From contig DATGNN010000402.1 in the NCBI GenBank assembly GCA_035306725.1, positions 1 through 14,168 of the forward strand: a stretch of 14,168 nt of DNA. The letters run 5' to 3'. The notes beneath the pieces were generated by a model. The model was not told the origin of the DNA and ran no database searches. It worked only from the letters and a program-made list of their open reading frames with translations. Source of the stretch: JAAYEB01 sp035306725. GTDB lineage: Bacteria > Fibrobacterota > Chitinivibrionia > Chitinivibrionales > Chitinispirillaceae. A program made the position numbers and the translations under genes. Of this stretch, positions 6,805-14,130 are shown piece by piece (the first letter of the stretch is position 1; each line of letters begins with the position of its first letter).

Positions 6805-8274
6805 CTAAACAATCCGAAAAAACCTCGATCGCTCAAACCTGCGTTTTCTCCCATAAACCATCTTGTTTTTGCATGATAAGAGATACAAATACTCACTCGC
6901 CCTGGTCACTCCAACATAAAAGAGCCGTTTTTCTTCCTCCCAGTCACACTCTATGGGATTTTTTTTTGAATTATGCCATCCCTGTATCAAATCCCAGACA
7001 GAACTCACACGATTCCTGCCGGATGAAATCCGGTAATTGGGGAAAACCCCCTCCTCAAGATCACATAAAAAAACCACAGGATACTCCAACCCCTTACTCT
7101 TATGTATTGTAAGAAATTGCGGACAGATTTTTTGGGGAAATTTCTTTTTTAACAAATCAGCCATCCAGTCACATGTCTGGTTAAGCCTGAATAAAACAGC
7201 CATATCAGCAATATTGATTCTGTTTTTTCTATAAATCTGTTCTGCCTGCTGCATAATCCAGACAGCCATGATGTTCTGGTCTGAAAAATTATGCATTCTT
7301 GGTTTAACACCTCTGTTATTTTTGCCATACTTTCCAGACACAAGGATTTTCCTGTAAACATCACTCTTGTTTCTGAAAATCCTGTTTGCCATATCAAGGA
7401 TTAATGGTTTACTCCTGTAATTTGTCTGCAGTTTAACTATTACAGCACCTTTAAAATATGAATTAAAGTTAATGGTCGGACCGATATCAGCTCCCCTGAA
7501 CCCGTATATCGCCTGATCATCATCACCAACGGCAAAAAGGGGACAACTGTTGTCAACAAAGTGATTCAAAAAACGTATCTGTAATGGATTGGTATCCTGA
7601 AACTCATCAACAAGAACCGATTCAAATGCTCCTGCAGTTTTATGCACCATTTCCGGATCATCTTCACACAGCTTGACTGCTCCAGATAAAAGATCTGAAA
7701 AATCCCACAAACCTTTTTCCATTTTCTCATACTGGTATTTGTCTATAATTTGCTGCAAAATTATAATTTGTTCAGGTAAAAACGATCCCAGACGCCTGGG
7801 AAATACAACATACTGTGACATTAAACCATCAAGCCTTATCAGATCCACATCCAGTGCAGTCCTGATTCTTTTGTCTGTTATCTGCGCAAGTATCTCCAAC
7901 CGCTTTTTCTGATCCAGAAGACCGGGTCGGTTCCTGAAACCGATTCGTTCAAAATTAGACTTGCCCCCAGATTCACTGGCAAGCAGTTTCAATGCGAATC
8001 CATGAAAGGTTGTAATCAGCGGAAGAGGGTGTTCTGAATCTATCTGTTTAAGCCCCCTGACACGTGACAACATTTCCTGTGCTGCTTTTCGGGTAAATGT
8101 CAGAGCCAGAATTTTTTCCTGCGAAACACCATCCTTAACAAGGTAAGCTATCCGGCGTGTAAGCACAGTTGTTTTACCGCAACCTGCTCCTGCCAGAACA
8201 AGAGTATGGTGGCTCCTTGAAATTGTAACCGCCTTTTTCTGCTCGTCATTAAGACCCGAAAGAAGCTGGTCCAT
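6805..8274 (-). CDS. Compact UvrD/Rep-family (SF1A) DNA helicase lacking 2B
   Basis: This is a 3'-5' DNA helicase of the UvrD/PcrA/Rep type, normally used in repair and in clearing replication forks. SF1 motifs appear in order: Walker A AGAGCGKT (28-35), motif Ia LTFTRKAAQEM (58-68), motif II VDEFQDTNPLQ (222-232), motif III AVGDDDQAIYGFRGAD (248-263), TNYRS (284-288), motif V TIHKSKGLE (389-397), and motif VI LFYVGVTRAS (451-460). At 489 residues it is far shorter than UvrD (about 720). Only about 24 residues separate AVLFRLN (359-365) from motif V, where UvrD has roughly 180 forming most of subdomain 2B. It also lacks a long C-terminal tail. It diverges from the DUF gene and precedes purM by 135 nt. 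The family is certain; the exact role is not. Confidence 0.92.
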   Translation of the reverse strand: MDQLLSGLNDEQKKAVTISRSHHTLVLAGAGCGKTTVLTRRIAYLVKDGVSQEKILALTFTRKAAQEMLSRVRGLKQIDSEHPLPLITTFHGFALKLLASESGGKSNFERIGFRNRPGLLDQKKRLEILAQITDKRIRTALDVDLIRLDGLMSQYVVFPRRLGSFLPEQIIILQQIIDKYQYEKMEKGLWDFSDLLSGAVKLCEDDPEMVHKTAGAFESVLVDEFQDTNPLQIRFLNHFVDNSCPLFAVGDDDQAIYGFRGADIGPTINFNSYFKGAVIVKLQTNYRSKPLILDMANRIFRNKSDVYRKILVSGKYGKNNRGVKPRMHNFSDQNIMAVWIMQQAEQIYRKNRINIADMAVLFRLNQTCDWMADLLKKKFPQKICPQFLTIHKSKGLEYPVVFLCDLEEGVFPNYRISSGRNRVSSVWDLIQGWHNSKKNPIECDWEEEKRLFYVGVTRASEYLYLLSCKNKMVYGRKRRFERSRFFRIV

Positions 8275-8427
8275 AACTCTATCAAGATTTAATGTTTTAT
8301 GATATTAAAAATTTGTGGTGAACAAAACTGAATATACATTCAATCACTCTTATCATGAATGTTTAAAACCATAATTTCTAACTGAATGCCCTGAAACATA
8401 AATTTGTAGTATATTAAGGAGATTTCT
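8275..8427. promoter_or_regulatory. Divergent intergenic region with repeated TGAATG/CATTCA motifs
   Basis: This gap separates the minus-strand helicase from the plus-strand DUF gene and must hold both promoters. It contains an inverted repeat TGAATATACATTCA (8329-8342), then TGAATG at 8356-8361 and again at 8383-8388. The CATTCA at 8337-8342 and the TGAATG at 8356-8361 also form an inverted pair 13 nt apart. This could be a set of operator half-sites. No promoter box pair is convincing on either strand. Confidence 0.3.
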
Positions 8428-9516
8428 TTGCAGCTATTAAAGGCCATGAAGATATTTTTCAGTAATATAGAAAAGGAAACAAATATAATGAAACCTGATA
8501 TTGCACCTGCTTACTCTCCATTATGGAAGAAACTGTACTCCTTGATACAGAATTTTATTCGTGAAAAACCATGGGAACTTTTTGAGAATGAAGATGTGTT
8601 TGTTGTTCAAAGCCCCCGGGACAACCAGATGTATTTGTGCTGTGTTTTGGGAAACGGAGGAGAGGAGTTTGGACTGAACGCTTTTCGCGGTGCACAGGGA
8701 ATGCGGAATTTTGAGAAAATAATCACAAACTCATTCGGCCAACCCGACAAAAATGTCATCTACGAAATGGACATGCTCTCAATTAACCTTTGTACGCGCG
8801 ATTATATGGAAAAAAATGACCTTAAGGTAACAAAAAAACTTATGCTTTCATTTCCAGGCGGGAAATGGCCACTGATACGCAGCCATAAACCTCATTATTT
8901 CCCCTGGTTTCTTACAGAACCCGAAATTGAAACATTATGTGATTGTCTGGAACAGATACTTGAACTTTACCATGAAGGTGAGGACGCCCTTGATCAAATA
9001 CGTAATGTCAAGCCAGGTGAGATGCTTGTCCGGCACATGGAAAATTCTTCCTGGGTTTCACACATTGTTCATGTTGGTTACCCTGCAAAAGAAGAGATCC
9101 CCGAAATCTCTTTGGATGACATTACAATCCAGCGTTTGCGCAATCTCCCTGCTACCGGGTTGAAAGAAGAAATTGACCTGGTCCATTTTCCCGGAGTTAT
9201 AAAGGACCACGAACCTCATTACTTCGGCCTTGTATTAACGGGAATCAATGAACAACAATTTGCAACTCAATATGGTCTCTTTGCACCATTTCACGACTAT
9301 TACCAGGAATCGTGTGACAAACTGATACAAAATTTTCTTGCCCGTGGATCTAAACCCAGCCTGGTTTTATTAAAGAAAGAATCTCCATTCGCCGATGTTT
9401 TTGAAATTATCGCGAAACAAACCGATATCAAATTTAAAAAATGTGATGAGCTGCCGTACATTTCAGAATTAATAGATTCTGTTGAAGAGGAAATGTGTGA
9501 TGAAGAATTTTATTGA
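8428..9516 (+). CDS. Uncharacterised protein resembling DUF7309/DUF6930
   Basis: The function is unknown. The 362-residue, soluble, acidic-tailed protein seems to have two parts. The first (about 28-200), with WELFENEDVFVVQSP and YLCCVLGNGGEEFGLNAFRG, resembles DUF7309. The second (about 245-350), with HYFGLVLTGINEQQFATQYG and SKPSLVLLKKESPFADVFEIIAK, resembles DUF6930. Both matches are from memory of family style. No signal peptide, membrane segment or catalytic motif is visible. Three starts are possible: TTG at 8428 with AAGGAG 6 nt upstream (used here), ATG at 8446 without good spacing, and ATG at 8488 with AAGGAA 9 nt upstream, which fits family N-termini better. It is the only plus-strand gene, diverging from the helicase and converging on the SNF2 gene, with its own terminator downstream. 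Confidence 0.8.
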   Translation: MQLLKAMKIFFSNIEKETNIMKPDIAPAYSPLWKKLYSLIQNFIREKPWELFENEDVFVVQSPRDNQMYLCCVLGNGGEEFGLNAFRGAQGMRNFEKIITNSFGQPDKNVIYEMDMLSINLCTRDYMEKNDLKVTKKLMLSFPGGKWPLIRSHKPHYFPWFLTEPEIETLCDCLEQILELYHEGEDALDQIRNVKPGEMLVRHMENSSWVSHIVHVGYPAKEEIPEISLDDITIQRLRNLPATGLKEEIDLVHFPGVIKDHEPHYFGLVLTGINEQQFATQYGLFAPFHDYYQESCDKLIQNFLARGSKPSLVLLKKESPFADVFEIIAKQTDIKFKKCDELPYISELIDSVEEEMCDEEFY

Positions 9517-9666
9517 TCAAAAGCAAAACTGAGGACACAAAGGTTTTGAATGTATCAAATTCAATTTTATAATAAATCAAACAAAGATCAATTCAGCTTT
9601 TTTTGAAATTTCAAAATATTTTAACGTTGTTAATACCAAACCGCCAATCAAAACATGAATTTTTAA

Positions 9667-9710
9667 CCAGGCAGATATAGCTATAAACGTTATACCTGCC
9701 TGGCTGTTTT
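9667..9710 (+). terminator. Hairpin terminator after the DUF7309/6930-like gene
   Basis: CCAGGCAG (9667-9674) pairs with CTGCCTGG (9696-9703). Past one A/C mismatch, the stem continues for six more pairs, leaving a 7-nt loop (9682-9688). TTTT at 9707-9710 follows on the plus strand. On the minus strand there is no T run after the stem, so it is better placed to stop the plus-strand gene. The rest of the 278-nt convergent gap (9517-9794) holds only a small hairpin AACCG-GACT-CGGTT (9724-9737) and AT-rich sequence. Confidence 0.6.
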
Positions 9711-9794
9711 CAATTATTATAAGAACCGGACTCGGTTATCGAACCAGCTTGAGAAATGACTGTACAAAACAATCGCACTATTTTCAGGTCTAAT

Positions 9795-12428
9795 TCATTC
9801 GGAATTCAGATGAGTAATAGTTTCTGCAATATCGTCAATCGCATATTGATCCGGTAAACGAATTTTCAGACTGAAACTTCCATCCTCCTCTGTAATCACA
9901 GAGTCCAGTAACCGCTTTTTCATCATTGCTACTTTTTCAGGATCAGCTTTTCTGTCATCAGGAATTAATGCCTTTGCAAAAGAAAAGAGGGCAGAAACAA
10001 GCTTCCCGCCCGAATTTTCCAGATCTTTTAAACGGGACAACCTTTTAGCTTCCTCTTCTACTTTTATTCTCTCACTTTCATCAACAGGCACCGGTGGTTT
10101 TACTCCAAGTAATATTTCAAGGCGTTTTTTAAGATCATCTACTCCGGTTGTGATATTAACCATGTCTGCATCAGATTCCTGATCAAGAGCAGCAATGTAA
10201 AGATCTTTTTTAGCCGCGAGAGTAAGCAGCATTTTTTCTTCAAGCGTTTGTTCTGTAACCATCAGATAAATCTGAACACTGGATTTCTGTCCCATACGAT
10301 GAACACGTCCAATTCTTTGCTCAAGAACTGCAGGATTCCATGGAAGATCTACATTGATTACTGTATTGGCACATTGAAGATTCAGGCCGGTTGATCCGGC
10401 GTTTGTAGTTATAAACAATCTGCATTTCTGATCATTTTTGAACCTTTTTACCAGCAACGATCTTTTCTTCTGCGGAACAGATCCGTCTAAACGCACATAA
10501 TCGATTTTCAGTGGTTTTAAAATCTGTTTTTCGATTAACCCGAGCATGGTAGTCCATTCCGAAAAAAGAACTATCTTGCGATCCTTTTCAAATATTAATC
10601 GGTATATCAGTTCATGAAGCCTTTGGAGCTTACTGGAATAAGCCGGTTCTTCCTTGTTTACCAAAAAAGTACTGTCCGAAGCCATCCGGCATGCCAGCAA
10701 CGCCTTCTGTAAACGCAAGAGATCCATCTCGGTAATGAATTTTTTATTTACAATTTGAGATACGGTCTGCATATTGGAATTGTTGATGTCAAGCTGTTCC
10801 TGAAAGGGTACCACTCTTACTATCTCCGTATGCCGCTCGGGCAACTGGGTAAGTACCATTTCTCGGGTCCTTCGAAGCAATACCGGTTTTATGATTTTCC
10901 TTAACTGGTCCAGATTTTTATAACCGGTTAAACGTCCCCGGCTATCTCCTATCCTGAATTGGTGCTCAAACCTGAAATCAGGCCCAAGTCTGCGGTCATC
11001 AATAAATTCGATTACCGAGTACAGCTCTTCAAGACGATTTTCAAGAGGTGTACCTGAAAGTACAAGCGCATACCTGGAACGCAAGCCTTTTATGACTCTG
11101 CTTGTTTTTGTTTCCCAATTCTTTATTCGCTGCCCCTCATCAAGTATGATAAAATCCCATTTAACCTGTTCTATTGTCTGAAGATCCCGTAAAACCTGTT
11201 CATAATTACATACCGTAAAAAAAGCTCCTTCATGGTATTGTGAGACACGATCCTGAGCTGTTCCAACAACAGTAACAGCCGACCTGTCACAAAATTCAGA
11301 TATCTCGGATATCCATTGTGATTTAACCGATGCGGGACAAATTATTAACACACGTGAAACATCGCAATACCTTGCAAGTAATTCTGAAGCACCAATACCC
11401 TGAATCGTTTTCCCCAGCCCCATATCGTCAGCAAGTACTGCCCGACCGTTTTCAACTACGAATGATATTCCTTCAAGCTGATATGGCAACAATTCTTTCC
11501 CAAGGAGATTGAATCTCAAAGGATGATTACATGGATCGGATTTTATCTCCTTCACAAGGTTTGCTACCTTTTGTTTATGAAGCTGTAATGCAATATACTG
11601 TTCTGCATCAGGGTATATAACCACATCGACACCTTTTGCGGTAAGCATACTGACAATTTTCAGCAATTCCGCAATATTAGTCAAAGGTTTGCCCTCAAGA
11701 TGTTTACAGCAATTCCTTATTTCCGATTCTGTATCTCGTGGTAATTGCAGGCGAAGTTCCACACTTTTACCATATAACAGATATACTGAAATCAGCTCAG
11801 GATTAAAATGCGGCATCTTTTTCCAATCGGGAAAACGGGCTCGGACCCTTTTGATTACATACATGATATGTTTACAAGTACCTAAAGTATTTTTCCTGAA
11901 ATCCGGACAGGTGCAAAACGATTCTCCACGTTCCCAACCCCGTAATGCAACACGGTAGGATTTGCCGGATACTTTGCTTGTGACAATATAATCGGCCCAC
12001 ATCTTTTCACGGTCAATTGACTTTGCAACAAAACGTTCTTTTTCTGCCCGTTCCTGGCGTCTTAACAATTCTCTTTTTATCAGTTCGTCTTCTGTCAATT
12101 CCAGAGTATTTATATCTTCTTTGGGAGGTTCAGCAAGCCCAAGAGAACTTTTCTCTTCTAAAATTAGTGACAAAGCCGCACCTTTATGTACACAGTTAAA
12201 ATCACATGAGGAACATATCAGACGCATTTTGTCAGACGACTTTTCATCCTCTATAATGGAAACATTACTGTCCGGAAGATTTAAACGAAAAACATTTGAA
12301 GACAATTTAACCTGGGATTCAATGTCAATTTCCCACTTGCCACCTTCCAATAAAAGTTTTTCACCTTGCGGACCAAGTATATTCTTTGCCTTGTTATAAT
12401 TCATTCGTGAAAGGGTCTGAAAAAGCAT
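9795..12428 (-). CDS. SNF2-family DNA translocase with SWIM zinc finger
   Basis: SNF2 ATPases move along double-stranded DNA and strip or remodel bound proteins; bacterial relatives include RapA/HepA, which recycles RNA polymerase. In this 877-residue protein the N-terminal third carries a SWIM finger, C172-x-C174-x10-C185-x-H187, and before it a second cluster, C72-x2-C75-x3-C79-x-H81. The motor starts near 312: LLPYQLEGISF, Walker A DDMGLGKT (334-341), DEGQ (430-433) as the Walker B variant, LSGTPLENRLEELYS (457-471), then in the second lobe KIVLFSEW (618-625), NAGSTGLNLQ (676-685) and EQRIGRVHRMGQ (703-714). A charged C-terminal tail follows. The ATG has GGAG 11 nt upstream. It stands alone, converging on the DUF gene; no methylase or nuclease partner is visible. 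Confidence 0.93.
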   Translation of the reverse strand: MLFQTLSRMNYNKAKNILGPQGEKLLLEGGKWEIDIESQVKLSSNVFRLNLPDSNVSIIEDEKSSDKMRLICSSCDFNCVHKGAALSLILEEKSSLGLAEPPKEDINTLELTEDELIKRELLRRQERAEKERFVAKSIDREKMWADYIVTSKVSGKSYRVALRGWERGESFCTCPDFRKNTLGTCKHIMYVIKRVRARFPDWKKMPHFNPELISVYLLYGKSVELRLQLPRDTESEIRNCCKHLEGKPLTNIAELLKIVSMLTAKGVDVVIYPDAEQYIALQLHKQKVANLVKEIKSDPCNHPLRFNLLGKELLPYQLEGISFVVENGRAVLADDMGLGKTIQGIGASELLARYCDVSRVLIICPASVKSQWISEISEFCDRSAVTVVGTAQDRVSQYHEGAFFTVCNYEQVLRDLQTIEQVKWDFIILDEGQRIKNWETKTSRVIKGLRSRYALVLSGTPLENRLEELYSVIEFIDDRRLGPDFRFEHQFRIGDSRGRLTGYKNLDQLRKIIKPVLLRRTREMVLTQLPERHTEIVRVVPFQEQLDINNSNMQTVSQIVNKKFITEMDLLRLQKALLACRMASDSTFLVNKEEPAYSSKLQRLHELIYRLIFEKDRKIVLFSEWTTMLGLIEKQILKPLKIDYVRLDGSVPQKKRSLLVKRFKNDQKCRLFITTNAGSTGLNLQCANTVINVDLPWNPAVLEQRIGRVHRMGQKSSVQIYLMVTEQTLEEKMLLTLAAKKDLYIAALDQESDADMVNITTGVDDLKKRLEILLGVKPPVPVDESERIKVEEEAKRLSRLKDLENSGGKLVSALFSFAKALIPDDRKADPEKVAMMKKRLLDSVITEEDGSFSLKIRLPDQYAIDDIAETITHLNSE

Positions 12429-12492
12429 AAAAAATAAAACTCCGTGAACTGAAAGACAGATTTTTTAGCAGTCAACTTTCGTTTTTATGACG

Positions 12493-12531
12493 ATTTTAAA
12501 AAAAATATATGCTGACACAATAACATGTCAG
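12493..12531 (-). promoter_or_regulatory. Candidate promoter and operator of the SNF2 gene
   Basis: The minus strand has TTGTGT (12520-12515), a 16-nt T-rich spacer and TAAAAT (12498-12493), which would give a leader of about 58 nt. A perfect 6-bp inverted repeat, CTGACA (12512-12517) and TGTCAG (12526-12531), overlaps the -35 box. A repressor binding there could block RNA polymerase; that is inference. Confidence 0.35.
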
Positions 12532-12908
12532 GTAAATTTTAAAAACGGCCTCACTCCTGCTAAACACTACTCCCTTGTTTACCCAGGGATTATGTTCAAC
12601 TTTCACTATAGTGTATTGCAGCTCTGCAAATTCCGTTTGGGGGCGTGTGGATGGCTGTATCTTAATTATGAATGGTGAATGATGGAACAAAGAGTAATAC
12701 TATTTTTCGATGGCAACATTGCCCGCATTCTGACGTACCAAACCGCAAGCGTAGCAGTTGCTAACATAGGGCGCAGCATAAACTGCACCCGAAACATTTA
12801 ACACACCAGAATGACGATCTCTTGCAAGGCCGTGATTTTTATAGAAAAAGGTTGGTCCGAGGTCCGACCCGAACGCCACTCTTCCGAAGCGAAACAGTAT
12901 TTGTTTCT
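12532..12908. other. Gene-poor stretch with GC-richer structured block (possible gene remnant or repeat)
   Basis: No convincing gene lies between the SNF2 promoter and the DUF3465 gene. The left part holds a 10-base palindrome CACTATAGTG (12604-12613) and a hairpin TGCAG-CT-CTGCA (12617-12628). The block at about 12700-12900 is more GC-rich than its surroundings. It has CATTCTG (12726-12732) inverted against CAGAATG (12807-12813), GCAGTT (12754-12759) against AACTGC (12781-12786), and the near-palindrome TAGCAGTTGCTA. On the minus strand one frame stays open to a TAG at 12702-12700 and reads protein-like (for example SGAVYAAPYVSNCYACGLVR), but it has no start of its own. It may be a decayed 3' gene end or an interspersed repeat. 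Confidence 0.35.
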
Positions 12909-13391
12909 CTATTGATATTTTTTGTCATTAAAAATAATCCAGCCATTCTCATGAATACCATTTGGATCATGATGAGTCCAGTGAATAAGACCACCTTGAC
13001 TGTTCCATATGTAATCACCATGTACATAAACAACTGAACCTGTGCTTATTCCAGTAATACGAGGTGCAATATCAATATTGTGGACAATAAGAAGTGTCTG
13101 GCTATTTGAAAGCTTAATAATGAACCGTTGATGAGCATCTCCCACAGTATCATCACTGAGAATACTTATAATTGAGCCACGGACAAAAACTGAAACATCA
13201 CTATCCTGGTTAGCAAATGCTTTTTCAATTTCTGATATTGATGTAAGCAGCGAGTCAAGAGTGTTTGTTTGTTGTTTATTATTGTTATTATTGTTTGACG
13301 AACTTGGGGAAATGCCACAATTAAGGAGTTCACTACAAAAAAGAATTCCTGCAAAAACAAGTGCAGATGTTAATTTTGATTCAATTTTCAT
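12909..13391 (-). CDS. DUF3465 family exported protein or lipoprotein
   Basis: The 160-residue protein has a signal-type N-terminus: basic MKIESK, then a hydrophobic stretch to about residue 24. Cys25 follows in ELLNCG; Asn at -1 makes this a weak lipobox, so it could be a lipoprotein or a cleaved secreted protein. An Asn/Gln-rich linker (N6 run at 33-38) leads to the family core. The core has VFVRGSIISILSDDTVGDAHQRFIIKL, split here as residues 68-80 and 81-94, LLIVHNIDIAPR (100-111), and GGLIHWTHHDPNGIHENGW (133-151). These conserved His-rich motifs match DUF3465, of unknown function. GAGG lies 6 nt before the ATG, and a promoter is visible upstream. The linker is encoded by a TTATTG-type triplet repeat prone to slippage. 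No neighbour suggests a role. Confidence 0.85.
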   Translation of the reverse strand: MKIESKLTSALVFAGILFCSELLNCGISPSSSNNNNNNKQQTNTLDSLLTSISEIEKAFANQDSDVSVFVRGSIISILSDDTVGDAHQRFIIKLSNSQTLLIVHNIDIAPRITGISTGSVVYVHGDYIWNSQGGLIHWTHHDPNGIHENGWIIFNDKKYQ

Positions 13392-13415
13392 GTTTGCCTC
13401 ATGTAAGTTGATCCA

Positions 13416-13449
13416 TTAACGTTAAAGTACTTACAGCCGGTTTTTTCAA
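13416..13449 (-). promoter_or_regulatory. Promoter of the DUF3465 gene with overlapping palindrome
   Basis: The minus strand has TTGAAA (13449-13444), a 17-nt spacer, and TTTAAC (13426-13421), matching the consensus at five and four of six bases. A perfect 10-base palindrome TTAACGTTAA (13416-13425) covers the -10 box and could be an operator. The leader to the ATG at 13391 would be about 23 nt. Confidence 0.5.
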
Positions 13450-13532
13450 AATCGTAATAATTACATCCTTGATTTTAACATAAAAGATTCAAATACATAA
13501 AAATTTTCGAGTTTTTTATTTAAACCAATGGC

Positions 13533-13701
13533 ATGGAGCAAAACAGCAATCTGATCAAATCGCTTAAACTAGAAATCCAGAAAAGCGATCCGGAGATTAA
13601 ATAGAAATACCAAAAATTGAACCGCAAGAGGTTCATATTATTGAAATCTGCTCAATTGGAAACTGAAAAGCATTACCATTGTACCTGAAGAGAATGATTA
13701 A
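13533..13701 (+). pseudogene. Possible small frameshifted gene remnant
   Basis: From the ATG at 13533 a lysine/glutamate-rich frame (MEQNSNLIKSLKLEIQKSD) runs 23 codons to a TAG. Protein-like segments then continue in other frames (EIPKIEPQEVHIIEI, then LKSITIVPEEND before TAA at 13699-13701). Two shifts would be needed to join them. No ribosome binding site is visible before the ATG. I do not recognise a family, and it may be chance in AT-rich DNA. Confidence 0.15.
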
Positions 13702-13720
13702 AAAACATTATTGATGAAAC

Positions 13721-13747
13721 CTTATCCTGGATTTAAATCAGGATAAG
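13721..13747. repeat. 9-bp inverted repeat around ATTTAAAT
   Basis: CTTATCCTG (13721-13729) and CAGGATAAG (13739-13747) are perfect inverted copies separated by GATTTAAAT, whose last eight bases are themselves a palindrome. It marks the left edge of the structured block that follows. There is no T run on either side, so it is more like a binding site or an element end than a terminator. Confidence 0.4.
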
Positions 13748-13773
13748 AATATGTGGTATTAAAATTAATTATA

Positions 13774-14130
13774 CGGGCTTTCGCGCCCGGACGACGAGTT
13801 CCTTTGTCACTGCCGTTCTTAAAGGTAGAGTATTCCAGTGTAGGAACACTGTTTCTATTATGTCTTTTGCCTTTTGCTCCAGGGCAAAAAAGTAACCAAA
13901 CCGCAAAATTATATAATATAGCAAAGCCGAAGGCTAAACTCCTTACGGTTAAAGAATGGTAATGACAAAAGTGCACCTGGCGGCCATGTTTCGCTAATCA
14001 CCTGCAAATAAAAATGTAAGTAATTTCCATAGGGTTTCAAACAGTACGCAGCTTTTAAACTCGCCCGCTCTGAAAACATTTTTTAAACTCGTTCAATAAG
14101 TAAATGTAGATTGCGGGACTCGAACAAAAA
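13774..14130. repeat. Structured, probably interspersed intergenic repeat block
   Basis: No intact gene is seen here. The block has a series of hairpins: CGGGC-TTTCGC-GCCCG (13774-13789), CAGTGT-AGGA-ACACTG (13836-13851), TTTTGC-TCCAGG-GCAAAA in the 13870-13890 area, and AGCC-GAA-GGCT near 13925. The direct repeat TTTTAAACTCG occurs at 14053-14063 and 14081-14091. Open frames on both strands here look like by-products of the repeat composition. From memory, similar intergenic blocks (an open frame with LFCPGAKGKRHNRNSVP-like wording) recur in FCB-group genomes; only a genome search can confirm it. From 14131 to the window end I see nothing. Confidence 0.35.

Noticed and set aside
8275..12428. 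Helicase, DUF gene and SNF2 ATPase as a new anti-phage system
   Set aside because: The three genes are divergent and convergent, not an operon. No nuclease, methylase, protease or effector partner is present, and nothing beyond closeness links them.
12487..12690. Open frames of 63-64 residues on both strands upstream of the SNF2 gene
   Set aside because: They overlap each other and the predicted SNF2 promoter, lack ribosome sites and look like no known family.
13722..13976. Minus-strand open frame of 84 residues (and a plus-strand frame at 13753-13962)
   Set aside because: No ribosome site at the start, composition follows the hairpin block, both strands are open together, and the wording matches a known style of repeat-derived false genes.
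14113..14125. GCGGGACTCGAAC, which looks like the T arm of a tRNA on the minus strand
   Set aside because: Only 13 bases match; no acceptor, D or anticodon arm is nearby, so it may be chance or a tiny remnant. A tRNA attachment-site duplication was considered, but no integrase or matching border is visible.
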